DNA of 64,000 bases from Vreelandella nanhaiensis (GTDB lineage: Bacteria > Pseudomonadota > Gammaproteobacteria > Pseudomonadales > Halomonadaceae), in NCBI RefSeq assembly GCF_003990185.1, contig NZ_RZHF01000022.1:56981-120980 (forward strand). Reading direction: 5' to 3'. Position numbers and translations under genes: made by a program. Within the stretch, counting starts at the first letter, position 1. Each line of letters starts with the position of its first letter. Under the pieces are notes generated by a model, which was given only the letters and a program-made list of their open reading frames with translations, was not told where the DNA came from and made no database searches. Positions 41,671-51,160 of this stretch are shown here, piece by piece.

Positions 41671-42578
41671 TTCTCAAGCTCCCGAGACTGATAGCGATGA
41701 AACCAGACGATGGGTATCAGTAGCAGTAGCAACATGACCATTGCCAGTGCCGAGGCGATTGGCCAATCGCGGTTAAGGAAAAACTCTTCCCATAGCACTT
41801 TGCCGATCATCAAGGTATTCGGTCCACCCAGCAGTTCAGGAATAACAAACTCCCCGACCGCCGGAATAAACACCAGCATCGAGCCCGCGATAATTCCGCC
41901 CATCGACAGCGGCAGAGTTACCTTGATAAAGGTGTTCAGCTTGCGAGAACCAAGATCTGACGCCGCTTCCAGCAGCGAGTTGTCCAGCCGGGTCAGGTGG
42001 GCATAAAGCGGCAACACCATAAAAGGCAGGTAGGCGTAAACGATGCCGATCACTACGGCAAACTGGGTATTCATCATGCGCAGCGGCGTCTCGATAACCC
42101 CCATCCCCATCAGTAGGTTATTGATCAGTCCACTATTACTTAGAATGCCCATCCAGGCGTAAACCCGAATCAAAAACGATGTCCAGGAAGGCAGCATGAC
42201 CAGCAGCAGCAACAAGAGCTGCCAGCGTGCCGGTGCGCGCGCCATGGCATACGCCATGGGGTAGCCGATTAGCAGGCAGACCACAGTAGACATAAACGCC
42301 GTTTTCACCGACCCCCAGTACGCCGCGATGTAAAGAGAGTCAGAGAGCAGAAACAGATAATTGCCCAGGTTCAGAAAAATACTTAGGGTCTGGTCGGCAT
42401 AATCAACAAGCGGTCCATAAGGAGGAATCGCCACTGCCCCTTCCGATAGGCTGATTTTCAGTACCAACGCAAAGGGCAGCAAAAAGAACAGTAAAAGCCA
42501 TATCAGCGGAAAGGCGATCACCGCACGGCGGCCTAACTGACAGCGCCTGAACATGGTAGTTAAGTGAGATAGCATCAT
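41667..42578 (-). CDS. potH: Putrescine ABC transporter permease PotH
   Basis: A 303-residue permease, with a first membrane segment at about residues 20-40 (IAFPLIWLLLFFLLPFALVL) and an EAA loop SLLEAASDLGSRKLNTFIKVTLP. The ATG at 42578, ten bases after AGGAG, is preferred over the TTG at 42587 that sits only three bases from that site. Overlaps potI by four bases and starts 35 bp after potG. Confidence 0.93.
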   Translation of the reverse strand: MMLSHLTTMFRRCQLGRRAVIAFPLIWLLLFFLLPFALVLKISLSEGAVAIPPYGPLVDYADQTLSIFLNLGNYLFLLSDSLYIAAYWGSVKTAFMSTVVCLLIGYPMAYAMARAPARWQLLLLLLVMLPSWTSFLIRVYAWMGILSNSGLINNLLMGMGVIETPLRMMNTQFAVVIGIVYAYLPFMVLPLYAHLTRLDNSLLEAASDLGSRKLNTFIKVTLPLSMGGIIAGSMLVFIPAVGEFVIPELLGGPNTLMIGKVLWEEFFLNRDWPIASALAMVMLLLLLIPIVWFHRYQSRELEK

Positions 42579-42612
42579 TAAAGCCAATCTCCTGAGGGGC
42601 CGAAAAGACCCA

Positions 42613-43785
42613 TTAACGGTTCAACACGATAGCGCTGTGGTCTTCCCAGTAGACATACACGCTGTCTTCCCAGGTGGGCCGGTCGCCTCGCCGTTCGGTG
42701 TTTGCCATACTGACTTTGATCATCTGGCCAGACGCAGTGCGTATATAGTAAAGAGAGAAGCCGCCCAGATAGGCGATATCGTCCACTTTTCCTTCGGCCC
42801 AATTATAGTCTTCCGTGGGCTTTTCACGGGTCAACCAGATTTTTTCCGGGCGCAGCGCCGCCCACACGCGCCGATCATCGGCCTGGGTGGTAATCCCATG
42901 ATCAATATAGATGGGCCGCTCAAGATCAGGTGCAGAAATCAGACAGTGATCGGCGGCGTCTTCGATAATTTCACCTTCAAACAGGTTCACTGTGCCCACG
43001 AATTCCGCCACCATGCGGCTGGCCGGGCTCTCGTAAATATCCACTGGCGAGCCGACCTGCTCGATCCAGCCGTCGGCCATGATAGCCACGCGATCTGCCA
43101 TGGTCATGGCTTCTTCCTGGTCATGGGTCACCATGATGCAGGTCACGCCTACCTGCTCGATGATCTCGACCACTTCCAGCTGCATTGCGGTGCGCAGCTT
43201 CTTATCAAGCGCCCCCATGGGCTCATCCAGTAGCAAAAGCTTTGGCCGCTTGGCAAGCGAACGCGCAAGCGCCACCCGCTGTCGCTGGCCGCCCGAGAGC
43301 TGGTGCGGCTTGCGCTTGGCAAATCGCTCCATATGCACGAGCTTCAGCATCTGCGCAACGCGCGCCTCTATCTCGGCTTTGGGCAACTTGTCCTGCTTAA
43401 GGCCAAAGGCGATGTTCTGCTCAACGCTCATATGCGGAAACAGCGCATAGGATTGAAACATCATATTGATGGGGCGCTTATGGGGGGGCATGGCGGTAAT
43501 ATCTTCGCCACCCAGTAAAATTCGCCCTTCTGTAGGTGTTTCAAACCCGGCCAGCATGCGCAAAAGCGTGGACTTGCCTGACCCTGAACCGCCTAAAAGC
43601 GCAAAAATCTCTCCACGCTTTACCTTTAAGTTCACATCGTCGACCGCCAAAGCGTCATCAAACCGCTTACTTAAGCGCTTGACCTCAAGCACGATATCTT
43701 CAGCAAACCGTGGGGTTTTACCCTGGGGGCGTTGAGCTGCAGGGGATGCTGCTGAGGGTTCGTTCGACAGGGGCGTAGTGAGCAT
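42613..43785 (-). CDS. potG: Putrescine transport ATP-binding protein PotG
   Basis: A 390-residue ABC ATPase. An N-terminal extension of about 25 residues rich in Ala, Pro and Ser precedes the domain. Walker A is GGSGSGKSTLLRM (near 65), signature LSGGQRQRVALARSL (near 163), Walker B LLLLDEPMGALDKK and the TOBE region from about 260. GGGAG lies close upstream of the ATG. It energises polyamine import with PotH/PotI and the PotF-like binding protein. Confidence 0.94.
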   Translation of the reverse strand: MLTTPLSNEPSAASPAAQRPQGKTPRFAEDIVLEVKRLSKRFDDALAVDDVNLKVKRGEIFALLGGSGSGKSTLLRMLAGFETPTEGRILLGGEDITAMPPHKRPINMMFQSYALFPHMSVEQNIAFGLKQDKLPKAEIEARVAQMLKLVHMERFAKRKPHQLSGGQRQRVALARSLAKRPKLLLLDEPMGALDKKLRTAMQLEVVEIIEQVGVTCIMVTHDQEEAMTMADRVAIMADGWIEQVGSPVDIYESPASRMVAEFVGTVNLFEGEIIEDAADHCLISAPDLERPIYIDHGITTQADDRRVWAALRPEKIWLTREKPTEDYNWAEGKVDDIAYLGGFSLYYIRTASGQMIKVSMANTERRGDRPTWEDSVYVYWEDHSAIVLNR

Positions 43786-43877
43786 TCGCCACTCCCATCA
43801 AAAGGCCCGAAAACCCGGGCATTAAAAGACGAACAGCGAGCCTGGCAGGCCAGACTCGCTGTCAGATAGCGTATTGC

Positions 43878-44981
43878 TTAACGGCCAGATTTAACTCGGT
43901 TCCAGATACGCGTACGAACGCGCTGTACCGGCTGTGGCATATCAATCGCCACATACAGGTTGTTCATGACCTCGGTTTTCGGATAAATAGCCGGGTTGTT
44001 CAGAATTTCTTCTGGTAGGTAGGCATCGGCCGCCGCGTTAGGGTTGGCATAGCTCACGTAATCGGTGATTTCTGCCGCAATTTCGGGGTCCAGAATGAAG
44101 TTGATAAACGCGTGGGCGTTTTCCGTATTGGGTGCATCGGCAGGAATCGCCATTACGTCAAACCACAGGGCAGCGCCTTCCTTGGGAATGCTGTAGCCAA
44201 TTTCAAAATCGCGGCCAGCTTCTTCAGCACGCTCAGCAGCCTGGAAAACGTCGCCGGAGTATCCACCCGCTACACAGATATCGCCATTGGCAAGATCCGA
44301 CACGTAACGCGAGGAATGGAAATAGGTAATATTATCGCGAATAGCGCCAATCAGCTCGCCGCCCGCTTCAAGGTCTTCGGTGCTTTGACTCAGCGGATCC
44401 AGGCCCAGGTACGCCATGGCAGCGGGAATCATCTCCTCGCCAGTATCCAGCATGGAAATACCGCAGCCGGCTTTTTTCAATGCCGTGGTGATTTCAGGAT
44501 CAAACAGCATGGCCCAGCTATCAACGGGTGCATCGTCGCCAAGAATTTCCCGAATGCGCTCAACGTTGTAGCCAATGCCGTTGGTACCCCACATGTAAGG
44601 CACGGAGTACTCACCGTCAGGGTCAATCGCTTCCAGACTGTCGGTAAGCTCAGTGTTAAGATTTTCTAGGTTAGGCAGCTGTGCCTTATCCAGTGGCTGG
44701 TATACACCCGCGTTACGCTGGCGGGTAAAGAAATGCGTTGAAGGTACGACCACGTCATAACCCGAACGACCAGCCAAAAGTGCCGCGTCCAGGGTTTCGT
44801 TGCTGTCGTAAACATCATAGATAACGTCAATACCGGTACGCTCGGTAAATTTTTCCAGCGTTTCCGGTGCAATATAGTCAGACCAGTTATAAACCCGCAC
44901 CTCATCGGCTTGGGCGACAGACGCCGCTGCGGCAAAAGAGACGGCCGCAACGGCCCCAGAAAGTTTGTGGATATTCCCCAT
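43878..44981 (-). CDS. potF: Putrescine-binding periplasmic protein PotF
   Basis: A 367-residue polyamine-binding protein. The signal peptide ends at VAQA-DE. The mature N-terminus VRVYNWSDYIAPETLEKFTE is the PotF/PotD hallmark, with later WGTNGIGYN and YSIPKEGAALWFDVMAIP. The ATG at 44981 has AGGAG seven bases upstream and is preferred over a start seven codons earlier. It is the first gene of the potFGHI operon; downstream potG begins after 92 bp. Confidence 0.94.
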   Translation of the reverse strand: MGNIHKLSGAVAAVSFAAAASVAQADEVRVYNWSDYIAPETLEKFTERTGIDVIYDVYDSNETLDAALLAGRSGYDVVVPSTHFFTRQRNAGVYQPLDKAQLPNLENLNTELTDSLEAIDPDGEYSVPYMWGTNGIGYNVERIREILGDDAPVDSWAMLFDPEITTALKKAGCGISMLDTGEEMIPAAMAYLGLDPLSQSTEDLEAGGELIGAIRDNITYFHSSRYVSDLANGDICVAGGYSGDVFQAAERAEEAGRDFEIGYSIPKEGAALWFDVMAIPADAPNTENAHAFINFILDPEIAAEITDYVSYANPNAAADAYLPEEILNNPAIYPKTEVMNNLYVAIDMPQPVQRVRTRIWNRVKSGR

Positions 44982-45296
44982 TACGCTGCTCCTGATTTCC
45001 AAAAACGGTATTACCTAAGCTTACAGAGTATGTTAGCTGTCAGCACTAACTTAGGCCTTTCTGCTGAACCTGCGAATTTTGCGTTGCAGCGTTATCTATC
45101 GCAAGTCAATGTGAAAGATTCTTGCATTATAGTGGCACTGCCCCCACTAGAGGAGCAGTGAAACGACGTTGAGTCATTTTTTATAGGTGCAAGCTATTAG
45201 GTGAATGGCATTTTCCAATTTTAGCTATTAGTCTAAAGCACTTACCATGACCAATATCGTTTTCACCTTCATGCATAAGACACGGAGAAAAGCTGG
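44982..45296. other. potF-ahpC divergent intergenic region
   Basis: A 315-bp region holding the promoters of the polyamine operon and of ahpC. The ahpC-proximal half contains the OxyR-type site described separately. A weak -10-like TCTAAA lies at 45232-45237. A small ORF over 44910-45161 crosses the potF start on the other strand and looks spurious. Confidence 0.5.
45183..45219 (+). promoter_or_regulatory. OxyR-type binding site upstream of ahpC
   Basis: Four tetranucleotides ATAG, CTAT, ATGG and CAAT start at 45183, 45194, 45205 and 45216, each separated by exactly seven bases. This is the OxyR pattern ATAG-n7-CTAT-n7-ATAG-n7-CTAT, with 14 of 16 positions matching. It ends 77 bp before the ahpC ATG, where an activator overlapping -35 would sit. 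No oxyR gene is in the window. Confidence 0.8.
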
Positions 45297-45860
45297 ATGT
45301 CCTTGATCAATACTGAAGTAAAACCGTTTAAAGCAACTGCCTATCTTAACGGCGAATTCATTGATGTAACCGAAGCCGACCTGAAAGGCCAATGGTCCAT
45401 TTTCTTCTTCTATCCGGCTGACTTTACCTTTGTTTGCCCGACCGAGCTTGGCGATCTGGCTGACAACTACGAAGCTTTCAAGAAACTGGGCGTCGAAATT
45501 TACAGCGTTTCAACTGACACCCACTTCACCCACAAAGCTTGGCACGACAGTTCTGAAACTATCGGCAAGCTTCAGTACCCCATGCTGGCTGACCCGACCC
45601 TGCAAATTTCGCGCAACTTCGAAGTTCTGATCGAAGAAGCAGGCCTTGCAGAGCGCGGCACCTTCGTTATTGATCCGGACGGCAAAGTTCAGATCGTTGA
45701 AATCAATGCGGGCAACATCGGTCGTAACGCCGAAGAACTGCTGCGCAAGGTTAAAGCTGCTCAGTACGTTCGTGAAAACCCCAACGAAGTATGCCCGGCC
45801 AAATGGAAAGAAGGTGAAGAAACACTTGCACCTTCTTTAGACCTCGTCGGCAAAATCTAA
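45297..45860 (+). CDS. ahpC: Alkyl hydroperoxide reductase, peroxiredoxin subunit
   Basis: A 187-residue typical 2-Cys peroxiredoxin that reduces H2O2 and organic peroxides. Peroxidatic Cys47 is in TFVCPTE and resolving Cys166 in EVCPAKW. The length and the N-terminus [12 protein letters not shown] match the AhpC subfamily. CGGAG precedes the ATG. It is preceded by a strong OxyR-type site and followed 234 bp later by its reductase ahpF. Confidence 0.98.
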   Translation: MSLINTEVKPFKATAYLNGEFIDVTEADLKGQWSIFFFYPADFTFVCPTELGDLADNYEAFKKLGVEIYSVSTDTHFTHKAWHDSSETIGKLQYPMLADPTLQISRNFEVLIEEAGLAERGTFVIDPDGKVQIVEINAGNIGRNAEELLRKVKAAQYVRENPNEVCPAKWKEGEETLAPSLDLVGKI

Positions 45861-45942
45861 ACGGCGAACGCAACCGCCTGTCCTATACAAGCAGTGTTGG
45901 ATTATCAACCAGATAGTTCCCGTGTTTGAACGGCGGTTGCTC

Positions 45943-45970
45943 AACACCCGGGCGCATCAGTCCGGGTGTT
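45943..45970 (+). other. Hairpin in the ahpC-ahpF gap
   Basis: A 9-bp perfect stem (AACACCCGG with its complement) and 10-base loop, no T tract. It lies 83 bp after ahpC and 125 bp before ahpF. It could slow polymerase or stabilise the ahpC transcript so that ahpC is made in excess over ahpF. Role inferred. Confidence 0.4.
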
Positions 45971-46094
45971 CCATCCTAAACGCGCTACTGATTCTCTCCA
46001 TTGACACCTGGCTACTCCGTGACTCGTTTGCACGCTGGCTGCGTGTGACTATGGATCGAGAACACCTTCTAAAGATTACGAGGAAGCCATTATC

Positions 46095-47651
46095 ATGCTG
46101 GACGCCAATTTAAAAAATCAGTTGAAAGCTTATCTTGAAAAAGTGACTCAACCGTTCGAGATCGTTGCGTCCCTTGATGACGGTGCCAAGTCGCGTGAAC
46201 TTCTAGGCCTGTTGGAAGATATCAATGGCCTGAGTGATAAGATCACTCTGAAAACTGATGGTCAGGATAGCCGCACTCCGTCATTCGCCCTTAATCGCTC
46301 AGGCGAAGAGACCGGTGTCGTGTTTGCTGGCATCCCCATGGGCCACGAATTTACCTCCCTGGTACTGGCACTACTTCAAGTAGGCGGCCATCCACCCAAA
46401 GCATCCGATGAAGTGCTTAACCAGATTAAAGCGCTCGAAGGCGAGATGCTTTTCGAGACCTACTATTCGCTTTCCTGCCAGAACTGCCCCGATGTGGTTC
46501 AGGCATTAAACCTGATGGCGATCTTTAATCCGAACATTCGCCACGTCGCGATTGACGGGGCGCTCTTCCAGGATGAAGTGGAAGCGCGTGAAATCATGTC
46601 CGTACCCAGCATTTATCTGAACGGCAAGCCGTTTGACCAGGGCCGCATGACCCTTGAGAAAATTCTCGCCAAGGTAGACACCGGTGCCGCTGATCGCGAA
46701 GCGAAAAAACTCAGCGAAAAAGCCGCTTTCGATACGCTGGTTATCGGTGGTGGCCCTGCGGGTGCCGCAGCGGCTATCTATTCAGCACGCAAGGGTATCA
46801 ATACCGGCGTTGCCGCTGAGCGTTTTGGCGGCCAGGTATCTGACACCATGGGCATCGAAAACTTTATTTCAGTGACTCATACCGAAGGCCCGAAACTGGT
46901 TAGCGCGCTGGAAGAACACGTCAAGGAGTACGATGTTGACGTGATGAACCTGCAGCGTGCCACGGCCTTCAAGGCTGCTGAAACCGAGGGCGGGCTTCAT
47001 GAGGTAACGTTTGAATCTGGTGCCAAGCTGAAAAGTAAGTCACTGGTGCTTGCAACCGGCGCACGCTGGCGCGAAATGAACGTACCCGGCGAACAGCAGT
47101 ACCGCAATAAAGGCGTCGCCTACTGCCCCCACTGCGATGGCCCGCTGTTTAAGGGCAAGCGTGTCGCCGTTATTGGCGGTGGTAACTCGGGCGTTGAGGC
47201 AGCGATTGATCTGGCAGGTATTGTCGGCCACGTTACCCTGTTTGAATTTATGGGCGAAATGCGCGCTGACGCCGTGCTTCAGAAAAAGCTCAAGAGCCTG
47301 CCCAACGTGGATATTATCCTGAATGCTCAGACCACCGAAGTGACGGGTGATGGAAGCCGTGTAAACGGTCTGACCTATAAAGACCGCAACACTGATGAGG
47401 TCAAGAATATCGCGCTGGAAGGCATCTTTGTGCAGATTGGCCTGGTGCCCAACACCGAATGGCTTAAGGACTCTCCCATCGAGATGTCACCGCGTGGCGA
47501 GATTATCGTCGATGCTCATGGCATGACATCCGTTCCAGGCGTGTTTGCCGCAGGCGATGTGACCACGGTGCCTTACAAGCAGATCATTATCGCCATGGGC
47601 GAAGGTGCCAAAGCGTCACTGGGCGCATTTGATTACCTGATTCGCAACTAA
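46095..47651 (+). CDS. ahpF: Alkyl hydroperoxide reductase, NAD(P)H flavoprotein subunit
   Basis: A 518-residue flavoprotein passing electrons from NADH to AhpC. An N-terminal tandem-thioredoxin domain carries Cys128-Cys131 (SCQNCP), and the thioredoxin-reductase-like part starts near residue 212 ([22 protein letters not shown]) with the active site Cys344-Cys347 (YCPHCDGP). These positions are within one residue of E. coli AhpF. It has a NADH-fold segment [19 protein letters not shown]. Followed by a strong terminator. Confidence 0.97.
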   Translation: MLDANLKNQLKAYLEKVTQPFEIVASLDDGAKSRELLGLLEDINGLSDKITLKTDGQDSRTPSFALNRSGEETGVVFAGIPMGHEFTSLVLALLQVGGHPPKASDEVLNQIKALEGEMLFETYYSLSCQNCPDVVQALNLMAIFNPNIRHVAIDGALFQDEVEAREIMSVPSIYLNGKPFDQGRMTLEKILAKVDTGAADREAKKLSEKAAFDTLVIGGGPAGAAAAIYSARKGINTGVAAERFGGQVSDTMGIENFISVTHTEGPKLVSALEEHVKEYDVDVMNLQRATAFKAAETEGGLHEVTFESGAKLKSKSLVLATGARWREMNVPGEQQYRNKGVAYCPHCDGPLFKGKRVAVIGGGNSGVEAAIDLAGIVGHVTLFEFMGEMRADAVLQKKLKSLPNVDIILNAQTTEVTGDGSRVNGLTYKDRNTDEVKNIALEGIFVQIGLVPNTEWLKDSPIEMSPRGEIIVDAHGMTSVPGVFAAGDVTTVPYKQIIIAMGEGAKASLGAFDYLIRN

Positions 47652-47816
47652 GCCAGACTTGCCAGGAATTGAATAGCAGGTTTCATTCAATCAGGCTTTA
47701 AACCGATTGAATTTAAGATGACAGGCATCGTCGGGCAGCGGACTTTTTTGATAGTAACGCTGCCCCTAGCCTGCCCTCCCCCTGATCCTTTTTGACGTAA
47801 AAGACCGTGACGTCAC

Positions 47817-47841
47817 GCCCGCTATCCAGCGGGCTTTTTTT
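47817..47841 (+). terminator. Rho-independent terminator after ahpF
   Basis: A 7-bp GC stem (GCCCGCT and its complement, 4-base loop) is followed by seven T residues. It lies about 165 bp after the ahpF stop and 56 bp before the end of the convergent moeB gene. Confidence 0.85.
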
Positions 47842-47896
47842 GTTTCACGCTTTTCTTATTGAGCAGCAAGCGCTGTACGGAGCTAACTTGTTCACA

Positions 47897-48652
47897 CTAT
47901 GTACGAGAAGCGCACACCGCACACTCAGGGTCACGTGGCACCTTGAAGTTTCGCCACTGACCGCTTAAACCATCAAACGTGGATAGCCCTTGATGAGTCT
48001 GCCCAGCACCACTTAAAAGCTTGAAAGCTTCTATTGCCTGGAAGCAGCCGATAAGCCCGACCAGCGGCGCCATTACCCCGCTTTCGGCACAGCTAAGGGC
48101 TTCATCACCCAGTTCATCCTGCGGGTAAAGGCAGGCATAGCAGGGGCTATCAGAATCGCGAGGGTCGAAGACGGCAAGCTGCCCTGAAAACCGGATCGCC
48201 GCACCAGACACCAGCGGCACACGAGCTTTTTGAGTCGCCGCGTTAACGGCATAACGGCTTGAAAAGCGATCAGTGCAGTCCAGTACAACATCGACCAAAG
48301 CAACCAGTTTGTCGAGCTCATTACCCTCGGCGTGAAACTCAAGCGCCGTAATCCGGCACTCGGGGTTAAGCGCCTGCATGCTCTGTTTAGCAGAAGCAGC
48401 TTTGTTTTGCCCTATGCTTGCCTGCTGATGGGCAATCTGGCGCTGCAGGTTGGAAAGCTCAACCATGTCGGCATCAGCAATAGTAATCTGTCCTACGCCT
48501 GCAGCGGCCAGGTAAAGAGCCGCAGGAGATCCCAGCCCGCCCGCACCAATTATCAGTACATGGGCGCCACGTAGACGCTCCTGGCCCTCAATATCCACTT
48601 CAGGCAGCATGATTTGACGGCTGTAACGTAGCAGGGCCTGGTCATCCATCAT
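47897..48652 (-). CDS. moeB: HesA/MoeB/ThiF-type adenylyltransferase
   Basis: A 251-residue E1-like enzyme that adenylates the C-terminus of a sulfur-carrier protein (MoaD or ThiS). The ATP-binding motif is HVLIIGAGGLGSPAALYLAAAGVG. The adenylation aspartate lies in VVLDCTDRFSSRY. Zinc cysteines occur in CYACLYP and ECAVCASRT. The ATG at 48652 lies 4 bp after the lrp stop, preferred over a TTG six codons upstream. In Pseudomonas and E. coli moeB-type genes follow prmC; here lrp is inserted between. ThiF is the main alternative. Confidence 0.88.
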   Translation of the reverse strand: MMDDQALLRYSRQIMLPEVDIEGQERLRGAHVLIIGAGGLGSPAALYLAAAGVGQITIADADMVELSNLQRQIAHQQASIGQNKAASAKQSMQALNPECRITALEFHAEGNELDKLVALVDVVLDCTDRFSSRYAVNAATQKARVPLVSGAAIRFSGQLAVFDPRDSDSPCYACLYPQDELGDEALSCAESGVMAPLVGLIGCFQAIEAFKLLSGAGQTHQGLSTFDGLSGQWRNFKVPRDPECAVCASRT

Positions 48653-48656
48653 TGGC

Positions 48657-49157
48657 TTACTTATCCTCAAATTCCTCGAAGCTGGGTATATGCAGGCTAA
48701 CGTTTTCCTTAACCTCTTCCATTACCACGTAGCTTTTTGATTCCTTGACGCCGGGCAGGGTCAGCACCACCTCTCCCAACAGCTGGCGATAGGCTGCCAT
48801 TTCGGGAATGCGACATTTCAGGATGTAGTCAAACTGCCCAGAGACCAGATGGCATTCCTGAATTTGCGGCAGTTTTTCCACCGCCCGTCGAAACTCATCG
48901 AAAACCGACGGTGATTGCGTTTCCAGGCTGATTTCGACAAATACCAGCAAATTGGCTTTCAATGCCCCGGGGTCAAGAATAGCCTGATAACCGCGAATAA
49001 TACCGGCGCGCTCCAGACGCTTGACGCGCTCCAGGCAAGGGGTTGTGGATAACCCGACTTCAGTGGCTAAATCTACATAGGAAATACGTGCATTTACCTG
49101 CAGACAGCGCAGAATTTTAAGGTCGATACGGTCCAGCGTTCTATTTTTGGGTTTCAT
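48657..49157 (-). CDS. lrp: Leucine-responsive regulator Lrp
   Basis: A 166-residue Lrp/AsnC regulator very close to global Lrp. The helix-turn-helix is RISYVDLATEVGLSTTPCLERVKRLERAG, followed by the RAM effector domain with QECHLVSGQFDYILKCRIPEM and LPGVKESKSYVVMEEVKE, nearly as in E. coli. The ATG at 49157 is chosen over a TTG four codons upstream; neither has a good ribosome site. It lies between prmC (72 bp upstream) and moeB (4 bp downstream) on the same strand. Confidence 0.9.
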   Translation of the reverse strand: MKPKNRTLDRIDLKILRCLQVNARISYVDLATEVGLSTTPCLERVKRLERAGIIRGYQAILDPGALKANLLVFVEISLETQSPSVFDEFRRAVEKLPQIQECHLVSGQFDYILKCRIPEMAAYRQLLGEVVLTLPGVKESKSYVVMEEVKENVSLHIPSFEEFEDK

Positions 49158-49229
49158 GGCAGGATCCAATACACATAAACCAGGCCGTTGTTAAAGGCGG
49201 CTCGTTGCTATCAGTGACTATCTAGCGGC

Positions 49230-50072
49230 TTAAATCCTACCCAACGTAATGCGCTCGTGCCCGCCAAGATCGCAAATGCTTTCAACGCTTTGGTAGCCCG
49301 CTTTACCCAGCGCCGCGCGCACGTCTGCCGCCTGGCGGTAGCCATGCTCGAGCAATAGCCAGCCTGAAGCGCTTAAATAACGCCTCGCCGTGGCTATTAA
49401 ATGCATCAGGTCCGCCAAGCCATCCCCAGCTGCCACAAGCGCACTCGCTGGTTCAAATCGCACATCCCCTTGGTGTAAATGGGGGTCATCGGCCGCAATA
49501 TAGGGCGGGTTACTGACGATCAGGTCAAACCGCTCAGTGTCGCCCTGAGCAAAAGCGCTAAACCAGTTGCTTTGCTTGAACCGGACGTTGGTAATCGCAA
49601 GTTTCCGGGCATTACCCTGGGCCAGGGCAACGGCCTCTTCACGAAGGTCCACACCCACCACCTGCCAGCCAGGCTGTTCATTGGCAAAGGCCAGTGCGAT
49701 GGCCCCGGTGCCGGTGCCTAGATCCAGCAGCCGCCCAGAAGGCGAGACAACACGACCAAGAGCGGCCTCGACCAGCGTTTCGGTATCCGGCCGGGGGATC
49801 AGAGTGTCTTTTGACGTGTCCAACCTAAGCCCCCAGAACTCGCGTTCGCCGGTCAGGTAGGCCACTGGCTGGCCTTGAACACGCGCGGCGATCAGCGCGT
49901 CAAAACGGGCATGTTCCCAAGGCGGGCATTCACGGTCTCCCCAGGTGTAAAGCCAGGTGCGGTCGCGCTTGATCACATGCGCCAGCAACACTTCAGCATC
50001 CAACCGTGGAGACGCAGAGCCCGCCTCCTTTATTCGCTTGGCAGCCGCCTTCAACAGGGTATCAAAGGTCAT
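49230..50072 (-). CDS. prmC: Peptide chain release factor N5-glutamine methyltransferase
   Basis: A 280-residue SAM methyltransferase that modifies the GGQ glutamine of RF1 and RF2. The SAM motif is LLDLGTGTGAIALAFA (near 115) and the substrate-binding motif is NPPYI (near 185). The N-terminal helical domain that holds the release factor spans about 1-85. Its start overlaps the prfA stop (TAATG), so the enzyme and its substrate are co-translated. Confidence 0.97.
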   Translation of the reverse strand: MTFDTLLKAAAKRIKEAGSASPRLDAEVLLAHVIKRDRTWLYTWGDRECPPWEHARFDALIAARVQGQPVAYLTGEREFWGLRLDTSKDTLIPRPDTETLVEAALGRVVSPSGRLLDLGTGTGAIALAFANEQPGWQVVGVDLREEAVALAQGNARKLAITNVRFKQSNWFSAFAQGDTERFDLIVSNPPYIAADDPHLHQGDVRFEPASALVAAGDGLADLMHLIATARRYLSASGWLLLEHGYRQAADVRAALGKAGYQSVESICDLGGHERITLGRI

Positions 50073-51160
50073 TACGCTTCCTGAAGCGCTGAGAGCTGTT
50101 CGGCCTGGTACTCGTGAATCAAAGGCTCGATCACTTCATCCAGCTGTTCACCGCTGACGACTTCATTGAGCTTGTAAAGTGTCAGGTTGATACGGTGGTC
50201 GGTTATCCGCCCCTGAGGGAAATTATAGGTACGGATGCGTTCGCTACGATCGCCCGAGCCAACCAGGGAGCGGCGCGCATCGGCCTGTTCCTGGCGCTGG
50301 GTATCCATAGCGTTACGCTTGAGTTTGGCTGCCAGCAGAGACATCGCTTTCGCGCGGTTCTTGTGCTGACTGCGCTCTTCCTGACACTCAACGACAACAC
50401 CTGTGGGCAAGTGGGTAATCCGGATGGCCGAATCGGTGGTGTTAACGTGCTGGCCGCCCGCGCCGCTTGAGCGATAAGTGTCAACGCGAAGATCTGCTGG
50501 ATTGATGTCGATATCGCCAACATCTTCGACTTCTGGCATAACCGCAACGGTACACGCAGAGGTATGGATACGTCCTTGGGACTCCGTTGCCGGCACGCGC
50601 TGAACCCGGTGAGCCCCCGACTCAAACTTCAACCGTGCGTAGACGCCGTCACCCTTAACGCGGGAGATAATCTCTTTATAGCCCCCCTGCTCGCCGTGGC
50701 TGGCGCTGACTACTTCCACGCGCCAGCCACGCTTCTCGGCATAGCGGGAATACATGCGAAACAGATCACCGGCAAAAATCGCCGCCTCATCGCCGCCCGT
50801 ACCGGCACGCACTTCTAGAAACACGCCACGGCCATCGTCCGGGTCTTTGGGCACCAGCAGGCGCTTCAGCTCCGTGTCCAGGGTTTCCAGCTTTTCCCGG
50901 CCGTCGCTAATTTCCATTTCGGCCAGCTCGCGCATCTCGGGGTCGCTGTCCCGGCTCAGCTGCTCGGCCGATTCAATATCATCTTCCACGCTTCGATAGT
51001 GCTGCCATGCGGCCACCAGCTCATCCAGCTCAGCGTACTCGCGTGAATAATCGCGAAACCGCTGCTGGTTGTTAATTACCTCAGGGTCAGACAACAGCAT
51101 CGCCAGCTCTTCAAAGCGTTCTGTAAAGCTGTCCAGGCGTTGGCGCAAGGTATCTTTCAT
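50072..51160 (-). CDS. prfA: Peptide chain release factor 1
   Basis: A 362-residue class I release factor reading UAA and UAG. The GGQ motif is at residues 235-237 ([15 protein letters not shown]). The tripeptide anticodon region lies near 190 ([18 protein letters not shown]). It overlaps hemA (ATGA) upstream and prmC downstream, the classic hemA-prfA-prmC arrangement. Confidence 0.98.
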   Translation of the reverse strand: MKDTLRQRLDSFTERFEELAMLLSDPEVINNQQRFRDYSREYAELDELVAAWQHYRSVEDDIESAEQLSRDSDPEMRELAEMEISDGREKLETLDTELKRLLVPKDPDDGRGVFLEVRAGTGGDEAAIFAGDLFRMYSRYAEKRGWRVEVVSASHGEQGGYKEIISRVKGDGVYARLKFESGAHRVQRVPATESQGRIHTSACTVAVMPEVEDVGDIDINPADLRVDTYRSSGAGGQHVNTTDSAIRITHLPTGVVVECQEERSQHKNRAKAMSLLAAKLKRNAMDTQRQEQADARRSLVGSGDRSERIRTYNFPQGRITDHRINLTLYKLNEVVSGEQLDEVIEPLIHEYQAEQLSALQEA

